DNA of 64,000 nucleotides. Source: an uncultured Acidimicrobiales bacterium (GTDB taxonomy: Bacteria > Actinomycetota > Acidimicrobiia > Acidimicrobiales > Aldehydirespiratoraceae). Every line of letters starts with the position of its first letter. The stretch's first letter is position 1. The stretch spans positions 1-64,000 of the forward strand of contig CAJQPN010000016.1 in the NCBI GenBank assembly GCA_905480195.1, given 5' to 3'. This document shows, in pieces, positions 1 to 7,724 of this stretch. A program made the position numbers and the translations under genes. Under the pieces are notes generated by a model. The model was not told where the DNA came from. It made no database searches and worked only from the letters and a program-made list of their open reading frames with translations.

Positions 1-1301
1 ATCGAGTCGGGCCAACAGCGGTCGGCGGAGGTCTCCCCGGAGCCGCAAGATGGGGGAAGTGCGGTGTACTCGGCGAGGAACTGGCCATCGAGGCCGGCGG
101 TGGCATCGACGGGGAGGGATGCGGGGGAGTAGTCGGGAACCCTGGAGTCGATGATGTAGGTGAAGCCGCGGGCGGCGTCGGCCTCGGATTCCCGGGTCAC
201 GACGAGGGCGCCGGTTTCGACCTCGTATTCGAGCGCGACGCCCTGGGAGTCGACGAGGGCGGCGACCTCGTGGGCCGCCGGGAGGTAGATGCCGCCGAGC
301 GAACGTGTTGTTATCTCCTGTCGAATCGTTCGGCGGGGAATTGACACGTCGATATTCGAGCCGACCGGGCCACGAACGTCATCGAAGTTGCTCGATCGAC
401 TCCACGAGCGCCCGTCAAATGTTGTGAGGGCCATCTGTCGCCAGTAGCTGCGGTCGGAAGGGTCCGACACCCTGACCGAGAACATCTCAAACTGGCTTTG
501 TTCAACCAAGTTCGCATTGATCTCAACGAGGGGGCTGAGCACGCGACGGGGCTCGGGTCCGTTGTCCCATTCGCTCGGGTCGAGAAGTTGGTCGCCGGCA
601 TCGGGAACTTCGGGACCGGCGAAGATGCCGACGGCGATGGCGAGCGTCGCAGCAATCGCGCCGCTCCGTATCGTCGCGGACAAGCCGGCCGCTCTGCCGG
701 AGGCAACCCATACGTCTTCGCGGGCTCGGCGTGCCAAGCGCGTGGTCAAAATGATCGCTCCGACCGCAGCTGCGAACAGCCCCCCGTGCAACACCGACCG
801 GCTCCCATCGCCGAGCAGGGTGCTGAACACGAAGATGGTGGCGGCGGGAGCGATCGTCTCGAGTTGGCTCCGAAGCCGGAACGCGGCCCAATCGGCGAGA
901 GCGGCTGCCCACCAAAGTGCGGCACCGGCGGTAGCGATGAACCCGCGGAGGGGGTCGACAGGCGCAGCTTCGCCCGAGAAGGTGGCCCAGGCGAGTGATA
1001 GGTCGTCGCCAAGTAGGTTGAATGTCTCTCGTGATGGGATGACCTGGTTCGCAGTCTCTGGGAAGAGAAGGACGTTCCCAACGACCAGCAGACCGACGGT
1101 GGAGACGATGGCTGATACGCCCATGCCGAAGCCAACACGGCGACACGCCACGGCGCTGAGATGCGATGCGCCCACGAGGATCAGGAGATCGCGAACGTAG
1201 ATGTCGGTGGTGAAGAGTCGCTCGAGGCCGAGCGCCGCTACGACGGTGAGTGAAACGACGGCGAGTTCGTTCAGGCCCTCGGGCCAGCGGGGAACGCTCA
1301 C
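1..1301 (-). CDS. TgpA-like transglutaminase-family membrane protein (partial, 3' end off window)
   Basis: This gene is read on the minus strand from a GTG at 1301 that overlaps the stop of the DUF58 gene (GTGA). About 433 residues are visible and the frame stays open to the window edge. The first ~200 residues form several hydrophobic membrane segments. A soluble region follows with a WRQMALTTFDGRSW stretch, typical of the part that precedes the transglutaminase core in TgpA/DUF3488 proteins. The catalytic Cys-His-Asp domain would lie beyond the left edge and is not seen. Position after moxR and DUF58 genes is the usual context for this family. Its substrate is unknown; a cell-envelope role is inferred. 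Confidence 0.75.
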   Translation of the reverse strand, partial: MSVPRWPEGLNELAVVSLTVVAALGLERLFTTDIYVRDLLILVGASHLSAVACRRVGFGMGVSAIVSTVGLLVVGNVLLFPETANQVIPSRETFNLLGDDLSLAWATFSGEAAPVDPLRGFIATAGAALWWAAALADWAAFRLRSQLETIAPAATIFVFSTLLGDGSRSVLHGGLFAAAVGAIILTTRLARRAREDVWVASGRAAGLSATIRSGAIAATLAIAVGIFAGPEVPDAGDQLLDPSEWDNGPEPRRVLSPLVEINANLVEQSQFEMFSVRVSDPSDRSYWRQMALTTFDGRSWSRSSNFDDVRGPVGSNIDVSIPRRTIRQEITTRSLGGIYLPAAHEVAALVDSQGVALEYEVETGALVVTRESEADAARGFTYIIDSRVPDYSPASLPVDATAGLDGQFLAEYTALPPSCGSGETSADRCWPDS

Positions 1302-2461
1302 CGCGTCACAATCCCGCGACGGCCGAGGTTCCAGTTGGCTGCCAGTTGCCCGGGCCCGGTCAGGTGGATCCAGTCGCCGCCGTTGTGCGGCGAGGCCGTT
1401 CCAGCGCCCCATGAAGCAGCGTCGACTGTGATGACGACGGCGGCTCGCAGGCGTGTTGCGAGTCGACGGCGGACTCCTGCATCGGTGGCGATGTCGGGAT
1501 CGGCGCTAACTGCCACAACAGTGCCGCCACTGGCCGGAACGGCTGGGTGGAGATGCTCGGAACCGCCATCGAGTAGGGCGAGGAACTCGAGGAGACCGTC
1601 GAGAGATGCAGCGCCGGTGACAAGCGGCGTGGTGCGACCATCGGTCGTCTCAATGCGGGTTGCGTCGCCTGACTTGAGGACCGCAGCAGCGATCGAGCCT
1701 GCGATGGAGGCGGTGGCGTCGATCGCTGCGGCAGTGCCACCCGGGGGACGGGTGTCGATGACCAGAGACAGACGCCCGTGCCGAGGCGGACGGAACTGGC
1801 GTACCTGGAGCTCGCCGAGCCGCGCCGACGACGGCCAGTGGATCTTTCGAAGATCATCGCCCGGCACGTATTCGCGAAGACCGTCGAACTCCTCATCGCT
1901 CAACCCGAGGCTTTGGCGAAGGTCCTCGCCGATCAGGGGATCGTCGCCTGCTGGAATTCGAACGAGGGGCAGCGTCTCGATCGGCGGGTGGACCACGAGA
2001 CGGACTTGCGTCTCAATGTGGTGAATGCGACGGGCAAGACCGAGCCCGTCGGTGTCTTCGATCTGGATCGGACCAAGCGTGAGGACACCTCGGCGGGTGG
2101 TGGGAAGCCGGTACGCGCCGTGCACCCGTCCGCCGTTGCCGGCAACCGGTGCCAGTGACAGAGACACACCGCGACTGCCGCTTACCGCATCGTGAAGGGT
2201 CATGACCGGCGTGCGGTATCGCGCGTGGTTGATGATCTCGAGATCGATGCGTGCTGGTTCGCCGGCCGGGATTTGTCGTGGTGTGAGCTGGCGTGCGATG
2301 GCCACGCGGCTTGGAACGAGGTGGCGCATCGTCACGGCGATCATCACGGCACCGGTGGCGGCGATCCCGGCCACGAGGAACTCGATCGCACCGAACAGAC
2401 GACCGGCAACCACGAAGCCGATGCCACCGAGCAGGAGACCCCACCCGGCTCGGGTTGGCAT
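1298..2461 (-). CDS. DUF58 domain-containing protein
   Basis: The 387-residue product begins with two hydrophobic segments (about residues 7-45), then a beta-rich region and a C-terminal DUF58 domain. The family signature is clear near residues 190-220: LREYVPGDDLRKIHW followed by SARLGELQVRQF. DUF58 proteins have a von Willebrand A-like fold and are almost always encoded beside MoxR ATPases, thought to act together as an assembly or chaperone system in the envelope. Here the ATG lies 2 nt after the moxR stop and its stop overlaps the transglutaminase GTG, so the three genes form one operon. The exact function is not known. Confidence 0.88.
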   Translation of the reverse strand: MPTRAGWGLLLGGIGFVVAGRLFGAIEFLVAGIAATGAVMIAVTMRHLVPSRVAIARQLTPRQIPAGEPARIDLEIINHARYRTPVMTLHDAVSGSRGVSLSLAPVAGNGGRVHGAYRLPTTRRGVLTLGPIQIEDTDGLGLARRIHHIETQVRLVVHPPIETLPLVRIPAGDDPLIGEDLRQSLGLSDEEFDGLREYVPGDDLRKIHWPSSARLGELQVRQFRPPRHGRLSLVIDTRPPGGTAAAIDATASIAGSIAAAVLKSGDATRIETTDGRTTPLVTGAASLDGLLEFLALLDGGSEHLHPAVPASGGTVVAVSADPDIATDAGVRRRLATRLRAAVVITVDAASWGAGTASPHNGGDWIHLTGPGQLAANWNLGRRGIVTR

Positions 2462-2463
2462 GA

Positions 2464-3471
2464 TCAGGATCCGCCCGGGCGGGGAACAGGAACACCATCA
2501 AGTATCTCAGTGGTGACGTCGGAGGGCCGGGTGCCACGCATGCGGGCCTCGGGGGTGACGAGAAGGCGATGCGGAATGACGAAGCCAGCGAGGCGCTTGA
2601 CGTCGTCGGGGGTGGCGTAGGCGCGACCTTCGCTCGCAGCATGGGCTCGGACCACACGTTGCAACGCAAGCACCCCACGAGGTGAAAGGCCGAGCGACAA
2701 TGCAGGGTGGCGGCGAGTCGCGTCGGCGAGATCGAGCAAATAGGACTGCAGCGCTGGCGCAAGGTACACCTGTTCGAGCGAGGCGGACATCTCGACCACT
2801 TGATCGGCGGTGACCACCGGTTCGAGGAGATCGGTTGGCTCTCGGCGATCACCGTGCGATTCGAGAATTTCGAGCTCAGCTTGGCGGTCGGGGTAGCCGA
2901 TCTCAAGGCGCATCAGGAAGCGGTCAAGCTGGGCCTCAGGGAGCGCGTAGGTGCCTTCGTGTTCAATTGGGTTCTGGGTGGCGATCACCATAAACGGCGA
3001 CACAAGGTGACGGGTTACCCCGTCGGCGGTGACCTGGCGCTCGGCCATTGCTTCGAGCAATGCCGACTGCGTCTTTGGCGATGCGCGGTTGATCTCGTCG
3101 GCGAGGAGGATGTTTGCGAACACGGGGCCGGGCCGGAACTCGAATGCTTCGGCACCGCGATTCCACACGCTGACGCCGGTGACATCGGTGGGAAGGAGGT
3201 CAGGGGTGAATTGCACCCGGCCGAATCGTCCGTCGACACTGCGAGCGAGTGCCTTGCCGAGGCTGGTCTTGCCCACGCCGGGAACGTCTTCGACCAAAAC
3301 GTGGCCGTCGGCCACAAGGGCGAGTGTCATCAGGTGGATGACGGTGTCCTTGCCCCGGATCGCCTTGGCGATATTGCGAGTCAACGCTTGAAAGTTCTCG
3401 GCGAATCCTGGACTTGCTCCATGGTCGCGGCCCGTGAAATCAGGGTCCCCCGCCGTATGTTCGGTTGTCAC
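2464..3471 (-). CDS. MoxR-family AAA+ ATPase
   Basis: A 335-residue AAA+ ATPase of the MoxR type. The Walker A motif (EDVPGVGKTS, residues 61-70), Walker B (ILLADEINRA, 121-130) and the sensor-1 region with ATQNP are all present, followed by the C-terminal lid domain. The reading frame is open further upstream, but a GGAGG lies 7 nt before the GTG at 3471, and the N-terminus then matches normal MoxR length. A second GTG at 3474 is an alternative. It is the first gene of the moxR-DUF58-transglutaminase operon and is divergent from the ROK kinase gene. A chaperone-like role is inferred from the family. Confidence 0.9.
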   Translation of the reverse strand: MTTEHTAGDPDFTGRDHGASPGFAENFQALTRNIAKAIRGKDTVIHLMTLALVADGHVLVEDVPGVGKTSLGKALARSVDGRFGRVQFTPDLLPTDVTGVSVWNRGAEAFEFRPGPVFANILLADEINRASPKTQSALLEAMAERQVTADGVTRHLVSPFMVIATQNPIEHEGTYALPEAQLDRFLMRLEIGYPDRQAELEILESHGDRREPTDLLEPVVTADQVVEMSASLEQVYLAPALQSYLLDLADATRRHPALSLGLSPRGVLALQRVVRAHAASEGRAYATPDDVKRLAGFVIPHRLLVTPEARMRGTRPSDVTTEILDGVPVPRPGGS

Positions 3472-3568
3472 CACGGAGCCTCCGCTCTCACTCGTGCCCG
3501 GAAACGATAGGCGACCGGCACCCCCTTTGGGACTCGGGCCGGTCATCGCGCCTGTTCGACACAGACCG

Positions 3569-3574
3569 TAGGAT
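3569..3574 (+). promoter_or_regulatory. Candidate -10 hexamer for leaderless ROK gene
   Basis: TAGGAT ends 7 nt before the ATG at 3582, so the transcript would begin at or next to the start codon. No convincing -35 is seen. Confidence 0.5.
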
Positions 3575-3581
3575 CGTGAAG

Positions 3582-4457
3582 ATGAGCCGCGTCCTTGCGA
3601 TCGACATCGGTGGCACGAAGATTGAGGCGGGCATCGTGACCGCCGATGGGACGGTTGTCTGCCGGGCTCGGGTTCCGTCGACCGATCCGGTCGACGCCGA
3701 CGACCTGTTCGCTCGGGTTGCGAAGGTTGCGGCGGAGGTGCGCGATGACGATGAGTCTGAATTGGTATGCGGTGTTGGCTGCGGTGGCCCAATGCGCCTG
3801 GCAGGCACCGCCGTGTCGCCGCTCAACATTGCTGTCTGGCGTGATTTCCCGCTTCAAGAACGGCTTCGCGACGCTACTGGCCTCGACACATACATCGACA
3901 ACGATGCCAAGGCGCTTGCGCTCGCTGAAGGGTGGCGCGGTGCGGCGGTAGGGGTCAGCGACTATCTCGCGATGGTGGTGTCGACCGGTGTGGGCGGCGG
4001 CATCGTGTTGGGCGGCCGCTTGCTCGACGGCGCTGATGGCAACGCCGGTCACATCGGCCATGTAATTGTCGAACCCGACGGCTTCGATCTGCCCGGGCAC
4101 ACTCGCGGAGTTCTCGAAGCGGAGGCCAGCGGTACGGCAATCGCAGCGCGCCTGGGCATCCCGGCGGCCCAAGCGCCCGACGCCGAACGGCGTCGGGTCG
4201 GCACGATGGTTGGCCGCGCCGTTGGGTCGGTGGCGAACCTGCTGGACCTGAAGTTGGCGGTGGTTGCTGGTTCCGTTGCGCTCGGGTTCGGCGAGGTCTT
4301 CTTTCGGGCTGCCCAGGTTGAGGTCGATCGTGTAGCGACGCTCCAACACTCAAGTGGTGCTCGGATCGTCCCTGCTGCGCTTGGTGCGGACGGGCCGTTG
4401 GTGGGTGCAGCAGCCGTGGGTTTGCGCGGTATCGGGCAGGATGTGGGCGTTTTATGA
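3582..4457 (+). CDS. ROK-family sugar kinase lacking the usual zinc cysteines
   Basis: The 291-residue protein has the ROK fold: the phosphate-binding DIGGTK near residue 8, a catalytic-region TYIDNDAKALA and STGVGGGIVLGG followed by GHIGH. ROK proteins phosphorylate glucose or other hexoses with ATP. The segment that normally holds the CxCGxxGCxE zinc motif reads FDLPGHTRGVLEAEASG, with no cysteine, so this member probably does not bind zinc there and its substrate is uncertain. The start was set at ATG 3582 because the protein then opens directly with the ATP-binding strand and a -10 hexamer sits just upstream. Its stop overlaps the next gene (ATGA). Confidence 0.85.
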   Translation: MSRVLAIDIGGTKIEAGIVTADGTVVCRARVPSTDPVDADDLFARVAKVAAEVRDDDESELVCGVGCGGPMRLAGTAVSPLNIAVWRDFPLQERLRDATGLDTYIDNDAKALALAEGWRGAAVGVSDYLAMVVSTGVGGGIVLGGRLLDGADGNAGHIGHVIVEPDGFDLPGHTRGVLEAEASGTAIAARLGIPAAQAPDAERRRVGTMVGRAVGSVANLLDLKLAVVAGSVALGFGEVFFRAAQVEVDRVATLQHSSGARIVPAALGADGPLVGAAAVGLRGIGQDVGVL

Positions 4458-4708
4458 ACCCGATCCGTACCTTGCTGGCCGCTATCGGCGTCCTGATCTT
4501 CAGACCGTCGCTTTGGCCGACAGCTGTCGTTCAGGCTCGCCGTCTCGTACCGGATGGGTGGTGGCGGCGACCTCCGTTCCTTCCGGTTCCCGACACTGAC
4601 CTGCTCGCGTTCCGGGCCACCACGCAATACGGCGATCCGCAGCACCCGGTAGTACCCGACGATCTGATTTCCTGGCTGGAGTGGTGTCGGGCCGAGGCCC
4701 GGCGTTGA
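4454..4708 (+). CDS. Small conserved-looking hypothetical protein
   Basis: This 84-residue ORF starts with an ATG that overlaps the ROK stop and ends one base before the next GTG, so it fits tightly in an operon. It has a short hydrophobic N-terminal stretch (about residues 5-17), a tryptophan- and proline-rich middle (WWRRPPFLPVPD) and a charged C-terminus (WLEWCRAEARR). I do not recognise a family. The tight coupling on both sides argues that it is real. Confidence 0.7.
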   Translation: MNPIRTLLAAIGVLIFRPSLWPTAVVQARRLVPDGWWRRPPFLPVPDTDLLAFRATTQYGDPQHPVVPDDLISWLEWCRAEARR

Positions 4709-4709
4709 C

Positions 4710-5381
4710 GTGACCCGGTGGTCCGTTGTTCGGCGGGTCGGTGACGCAGCAACGCTCCACGCATTCGACTCACCGCCGACCGGGGAAGCGACGCTGGTCG
4801 TCGCCGACCTCCAGAGCCCAGCCCTCGTACTCGGGAGCACGCAGGCGACTGATGTGGTCGACCAAGACCGTGCACACGAGCGTGCTCTTGACGTCGTGCG
4901 CCGGCGCAGTGGTGGGAGTTCGGTTGTGCTGGTGCCGGGTTGGCACATCTGGATTGATGTATGGATCCCGGTAGGCGATCCGCTCTGGATCGACGACGTC
5001 GTTGAGGCGGCAGTTCCCATCGGAGAGGCGTGGGTGAAGACCTTGACGAATCTGGGTTGGACCGACCTGCGGGTGCACGCTGGTGGTGCAGAGGTTGCGC
5101 CATGGTCCGACCTGATCTGTTTCGCCGGACGTGGCCCGGGTGAGGTGATCACCGGCGATGGCCGCAAGCTCGTCGGCCTGAGTCAACGCCGTACCCGCAA
5201 CTGGATCCGTATGCAGTGCATGGTGCATCGCCGGTGGAGTGCCGTGGATGCACTTGCCGGTCTCTCCCTCAGCGCTGAGCAGCGGTCTGCAGCAGAGATC
5301 GCGCTGCGTGATGCGGTTGCGGTAGTTGGGTCGGTTGACGAGACAGCGCTGCTTGACGGGCTGCTCGACGCCCTGAGCTAG
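4710..5381 (+). CDS. Lipoate-protein ligase A-like (BPL/LplA/LipB family) protein
   Basis: The 223-residue protein fits the biotin/lipoate transferase fold. It has LVLGSTQ near residues 39-45, the RRRSGG signature at 64-69 and GRKLVGLSQRR at 151-161, where Lys153 matches the lysine that holds lipoyl-AMP in LplA. Members either activate and attach lipoate to E2 or GcvH proteins or transfer octanoate. The sequence is divergent and no lipoyl acceptor protein is nearby, so the substrate is open. It starts at a GTG one base after the preceding stop and is the last gene of the ROK operon, just upstream of the mraZ promoter. Confidence 0.7.
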   Translation: MTRWSVVRRVGDAATLHAFDSPPTGEATLVVADLQSPALVLGSTQATDVVDQDRAHERALDVVRRRSGGSSVVLVPGWHIWIDVWIPVGDPLWIDDVVEAAVPIGEAWVKTLTNLGWTDLRVHAGGAEVAPWSDLICFAGRGPGEVITGDGRKLVGLSQRRTRNWIRMQCMVHRRWSAVDALAGLSLSAEQRSAAEIALRDAVAVVGSVDETALLDGLLDALS

Positions 5382-5453
5382 CCACCAGCGGCTCCTGCTC
5401 CAGCGAGACGATTGCCGATTGGCGTGCGCCTGCTGGGGCATATTGCCACCGAA

Positions 5454-5472
5454 CGCGCGTTCGTTCGCGCGG
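5454..5472 (+). repeat. CGCGCG hairpin upstream of the mraZ promoter
   Basis: CGCGCG at 5454-5459 and 5467-5472 flank a 7-nt TTTCGTT loop. No U-tract follows, so it is not a typical intrinsic terminator. It may end the upstream transcript weakly or be a DNA site. Confidence 0.35.
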
Positions 5473-5489
5473 AACGTGGGGTAATTCCT

Positions 5490-5518
5490 TGTCAAATGGA
5501 GGGAAGAGGAGTATTGTG
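5490..5518 (+). promoter_or_regulatory. Sigma70-type promoter of the dcw cluster
   Basis: A -35 TTGTCA (5490-5495; 5 of 6 to TTGACA) and a -10 TATTGT (5513-5518; 4 of 6 to TATAAT) are separated by exactly 17 bp, about 105 nt before the mraZ ATG. This is the best -35/-10 pair I see in the window and it drives mraZ and probably much of the division cluster. Confidence 0.65.
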
Positions 5519-5542
5519 GAGCGAAATGGAGAGCTAGGGAGG
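5498..5542 (+). promoter_or_regulatory. Candidate MraZ operator: five NGGAG repeats at 10-bp period
   Basis: The pentamers TGGAG, AGGAG, TGGAG, TGGAG and GGGAG begin at 5498, 5508, 5518, 5528 and 5538, an exact 10-bp helical phase. They overlap the -10 box and the likely transcription start. MraZ proteins are known to bind direct repeats with a TGGG-like core at 10-bp spacing upstream of their own gene, so this is a strong candidate autorepression site. Confidence 0.65.
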
Positions 5543-5623
5543 ATCGTGAGTACCGGTCAGGTGCTCTGAGCCGACTTCTTCGTTGACAGCAGGTAAGCGC
5601 CAAAAACATGAGAGGGGGATGAA

Positions 5624-6058
5624 ATGGCACGTTTCGTGGGCAATTTCGAGCACACGATCGATGACAAGGGTCGTCTCATCCTTCCCTCGTCGTTTCGGCC
5701 CAAACTCGCCGATGGGGCCTTCATCACACCCCTCGATCACTGTCTGGCCATCCTCCCGACCGAAGAGTTCGACCGGATGGCCGAACGACTCGAAGCGCAG
5801 GTCGCCGCTGGTGGCGTCGACGTGAACGCACTCCGGCACTTTGCGAGCCAGGCCGACGAAGTGACCCCCGACGCACAAGGCCGTGTTCGGCTGCTGCCCC
5901 ATCTGCGAGAACTGGGTGGTCTCGACCGCAGCGTCATCGTCACAGGTGCCCTTCGTCGCATCGAGATCTGGGACGCCGAACGTTGGAACGACCTCGGAAC
6001 CGACGGCGCCGAACAACTCGCCACCGCCATTGAGAAAGGCCACGGCTTCGGACCCTGA
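5624..6058 (+). CDS. mraZ: MraZ transcriptional regulator
   Basis: The 144-residue protein has two tandem AbrB-like half domains, each with the DxxGR signature: DDKGRLILP near residue 14 and DAQGRVRLLP near residue 83. MraZ is a ring-forming DNA-binding protein that controls its own operon. An AGAGGGGGATGA ribosome site precedes the ATG. It opens the division and cell-wall cluster; about 218 nt separate it from rsmH and contain a structured element. The candidate operator upstream fits autoregulation. Confidence 0.96.
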   Translation: MARFVGNFEHTIDDKGRLILPSSFRPKLADGAFITPLDHCLAILPTEEFDRMAERLEAQVAAGGVDVNALRHFASQADEVTPDAQGRVRLLPHLRELGGLDRSVIVTGALRRIEIWDAERWNDLGTDGAEQLATAIEKGHGFGP

Positions 6059-6133
6059 AACCGCGCCACTTCCGTCATCCCCCAACACGAGAGAGAAAGG
6101 ACCACACCAGCCACCCGAGACCGATACCTCGAT

Positions 6134-6243
6134 CATCTGCAGTCTTCCGATCAGCAAATGGAAGACCCGTACTCCGCCCGCTTGCCATTAGTTCGACCGG
6201 GGAGACATCCCGGCGAGCGCCGCCGATCGGGAGACTGTAGATG
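6134..6243 (+). ncRNA. Three-way-junction RNA element upstream of rsmH (mraW-motif-like)
   Basis: A long closing stem pairs 6134-6152 (CATCTGCAGTCTTCCGATC) with 6225-6243 (GATCGGGAGACTGTAGATG) at 17 of 19 positions. Inside, CAAATGG (6155-6161) pairs with CCATTAG (6185-6191; 6 of 7), and CCGGG (6197-6201) with CCCGG (6209-6213) around a 7-nt loop. The element ends 33 nt before the rsmH ATG. An actinobacterial cis-regulatory RNA called the mraW motif is known at this position; whether this is a member cannot be decided by eye. Confidence 0.55.
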
Positions 6244-6276
6244 AGCGGGCGTTCGGTCGAACCCGGCTGATCCGTC

Positions 6277-7260
6277 ATGACCACTGCAGACGAGAACTCT
6301 CAGGCGAATATGTCCGCCTCGACCTGCGAATTTGAGCATGTCTCGGTCATGGTCGATGAGGTCGTCTCCGTTCTCTCCGAAATCCCCCCCGGTGTGATCG
6401 TCGACGCCACGCTCGGCGGCGGCGGTCACGCCGAGGCGCTCCTGGCTGCCGGGAACGAGGTGGCGATCCTCGGACTCGACCGCGACGAGGCAGCTCTCGC
6501 TGCGGCGGGTACTCGCCTCGCATCCCACGGCGATCGTGTGACACTTCGCCACACCCGTTTCGACGGCATCACCGAAGCCGTACGGAGTATCGGTGTCGAA
6601 CGAATCTCGGGTTGCTTGTTTGACCTCGGCGTCAGCTCTCCACAACTCGACCACGCCGATCGCGGTTTCAGCTTCCGCAACGACGGTCCGCTCGACATGC
6701 GAATGGATCAGAGCCGCGGCATAACGGCGGCCGACGTCGTGAACGGAGCAGACGTGCACGAGTTGATCTCGATCCTGCGTCGCAACGGTGACGAGCGCCA
6801 CGCGCCTCGCATCGCCCGAGCCCTGGTGTCGGCCCGCCCGATCACGTCGACGGCGCAGCTCGCAGAGGTTGTCCGTGATGCCATTCCGGCTGCGGCCCGG
6901 CGGACCGGTGGTCATCCGGCGCGCAAGACGTTCCAGGCGATTCGCATCGAGGTAAACGGCGAGCTCGAGATCCTCGAAGATGCTCTTCGGCAGACGCTCG
7001 CTCTTCTTGCCCCTGCCGGACGCTGCGCCGTTCTCGCGTACCACTCTGGCGAGGATCGCATCGTCAAGCGGGTCTTTCGAGATGCCGCCGGCGAAGGCCC
7101 GCGGCCGCGCCCTGACCTTCCCGCTCCTCCCGGCAGTGAGGCCACGGTCTCACTTCTTTGGCGCGGAGCGCAGAAGCCATCGAAACTCGAGGTCGAACGC
7201 AATCCGCGGGCTCAGGCGGCGCGGTTCCGCGCTGTTCAGAAGCTCGGAGAGGCTGCCTGA
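6277..7260 (+). CDS. rsmH: 16S rRNA (cytosine1402-N4)-methyltransferase RsmH (MraW)
   Basis: The 327-residue enzyme uses SAM to methylate N4 of C1402 in 16S rRNA. The SAM-binding DATLGGGGHAEALL is at residues 43-56, and DLGVSSPQLD and GFSFRNDGPLDMRMD follow, all family signatures. The C-terminal GEDRIVKRVF and SKLEVERNPRAQAARFRAV are also typical. An ATG at 6310 is a possible shorter start, because homologues usually begin close to the FEHVSVM stretch. Its TGA overlaps the ATG of the FtsL-like gene. Confidence 0.96.
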   Translation: MTTADENSQANMSASTCEFEHVSVMVDEVVSVLSEIPPGVIVDATLGGGGHAEALLAAGNEVAILGLDRDEAALAAAGTRLASHGDRVTLRHTRFDGITEAVRSIGVERISGCLFDLGVSSPQLDHADRGFSFRNDGPLDMRMDQSRGITAADVVNGADVHELISILRRNGDERHAPRIARALVSARPITSTAQLAEVVRDAIPAAARRTGGHPARKTFQAIRIEVNGELEILEDALRQTLALLAPAGRCAVLAYHSGEDRIVKRVFRDAAGEGPRPRPDLPAPPGSEATVSLLWRGAQKPSKLEVERNPRAQAARFRAVQKLGEAA

Positions 7261-7724
7261 TGGCCGCAGCGACTTCAACCGCGCGTCGCTCTGCGACTGT
7301 TGCTGCTCGCCCCCAACCCGTAGCCAAATCCAGGCAGCGTCGCGCCCCACTCCAGGTCGTCTCTCCTCCCGCTCGGAGCGGAGCACTTCTCCGGATGAGC
7401 ATGGTGATGGTCGGACTGTTCACTATTTTGTTCGCGGTCGCTGCGGTGCAGGCCGTACTCGTCCAGACACAGGCTCACCTCGATTCCCGGCAGGCCGAGA
7501 ACCTTGCTGTTGCCGAGCAGATCGACGCGCTCGAGGCCGAACTTGCCTGGATCGAGTCGCCAGCCGGCATCGAGGCGTGGGCAAAGGCCACAGGCCTCGT
7601 GCGAGCTCCTGGCTACGTAATTCTCTCCCCGGTGACCGAAGGGGCACTTGCGGCCCCGGTTGTCGCAGACCCATTTGTCTCAAAACGCCTGGTCCCCGCA
7701 GGTGAGGAGGCGTCAGGGGGATGA
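7260..7724 (+). CDS. ftsL: FtsL-like septum-formation protein
   Basis: A 154-residue bitopic protein with a basic cytoplasmic N-terminus of about 45 residues, one membrane helix (about 46-68) and a short extracytoplasmic coiled-coil segment (HLDSRQAENLAVAEQIDALEA split over about 73-92). The size, topology and place between rsmH and ftsI are those of FtsL, which with a FtsB-like protein and FtsQ recruits and activates FtsW/FtsI at the septum. Sequence conservation in this family is low, so the name rests on position and topology. Start at ATG 7260 overlaps the rsmH stop; the end overlaps ftsI. Confidence 0.85.
   Translation: MAAATSTARRSATVAARPQPVAKSRQRRAPLQVVSPPARSGALLRMSMVMVGLFTILFAVAAVQAVLVQTQAHLDSRQAENLAVAEQIDALEAELAWIESPAGIEAWAKATGLVRAPGYVILSPVTEGALAAPVVADPFVSKRLVPAGEEASGG

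Noticed and set aside
498-1200. Two long plus-strand open frames opposite the transglutaminase-like gene
   Set aside because: They are Arg/Ser/Pro-rich shadows of the real minus-strand frame, which has membrane helices and is coupled to the DUF58 gene.
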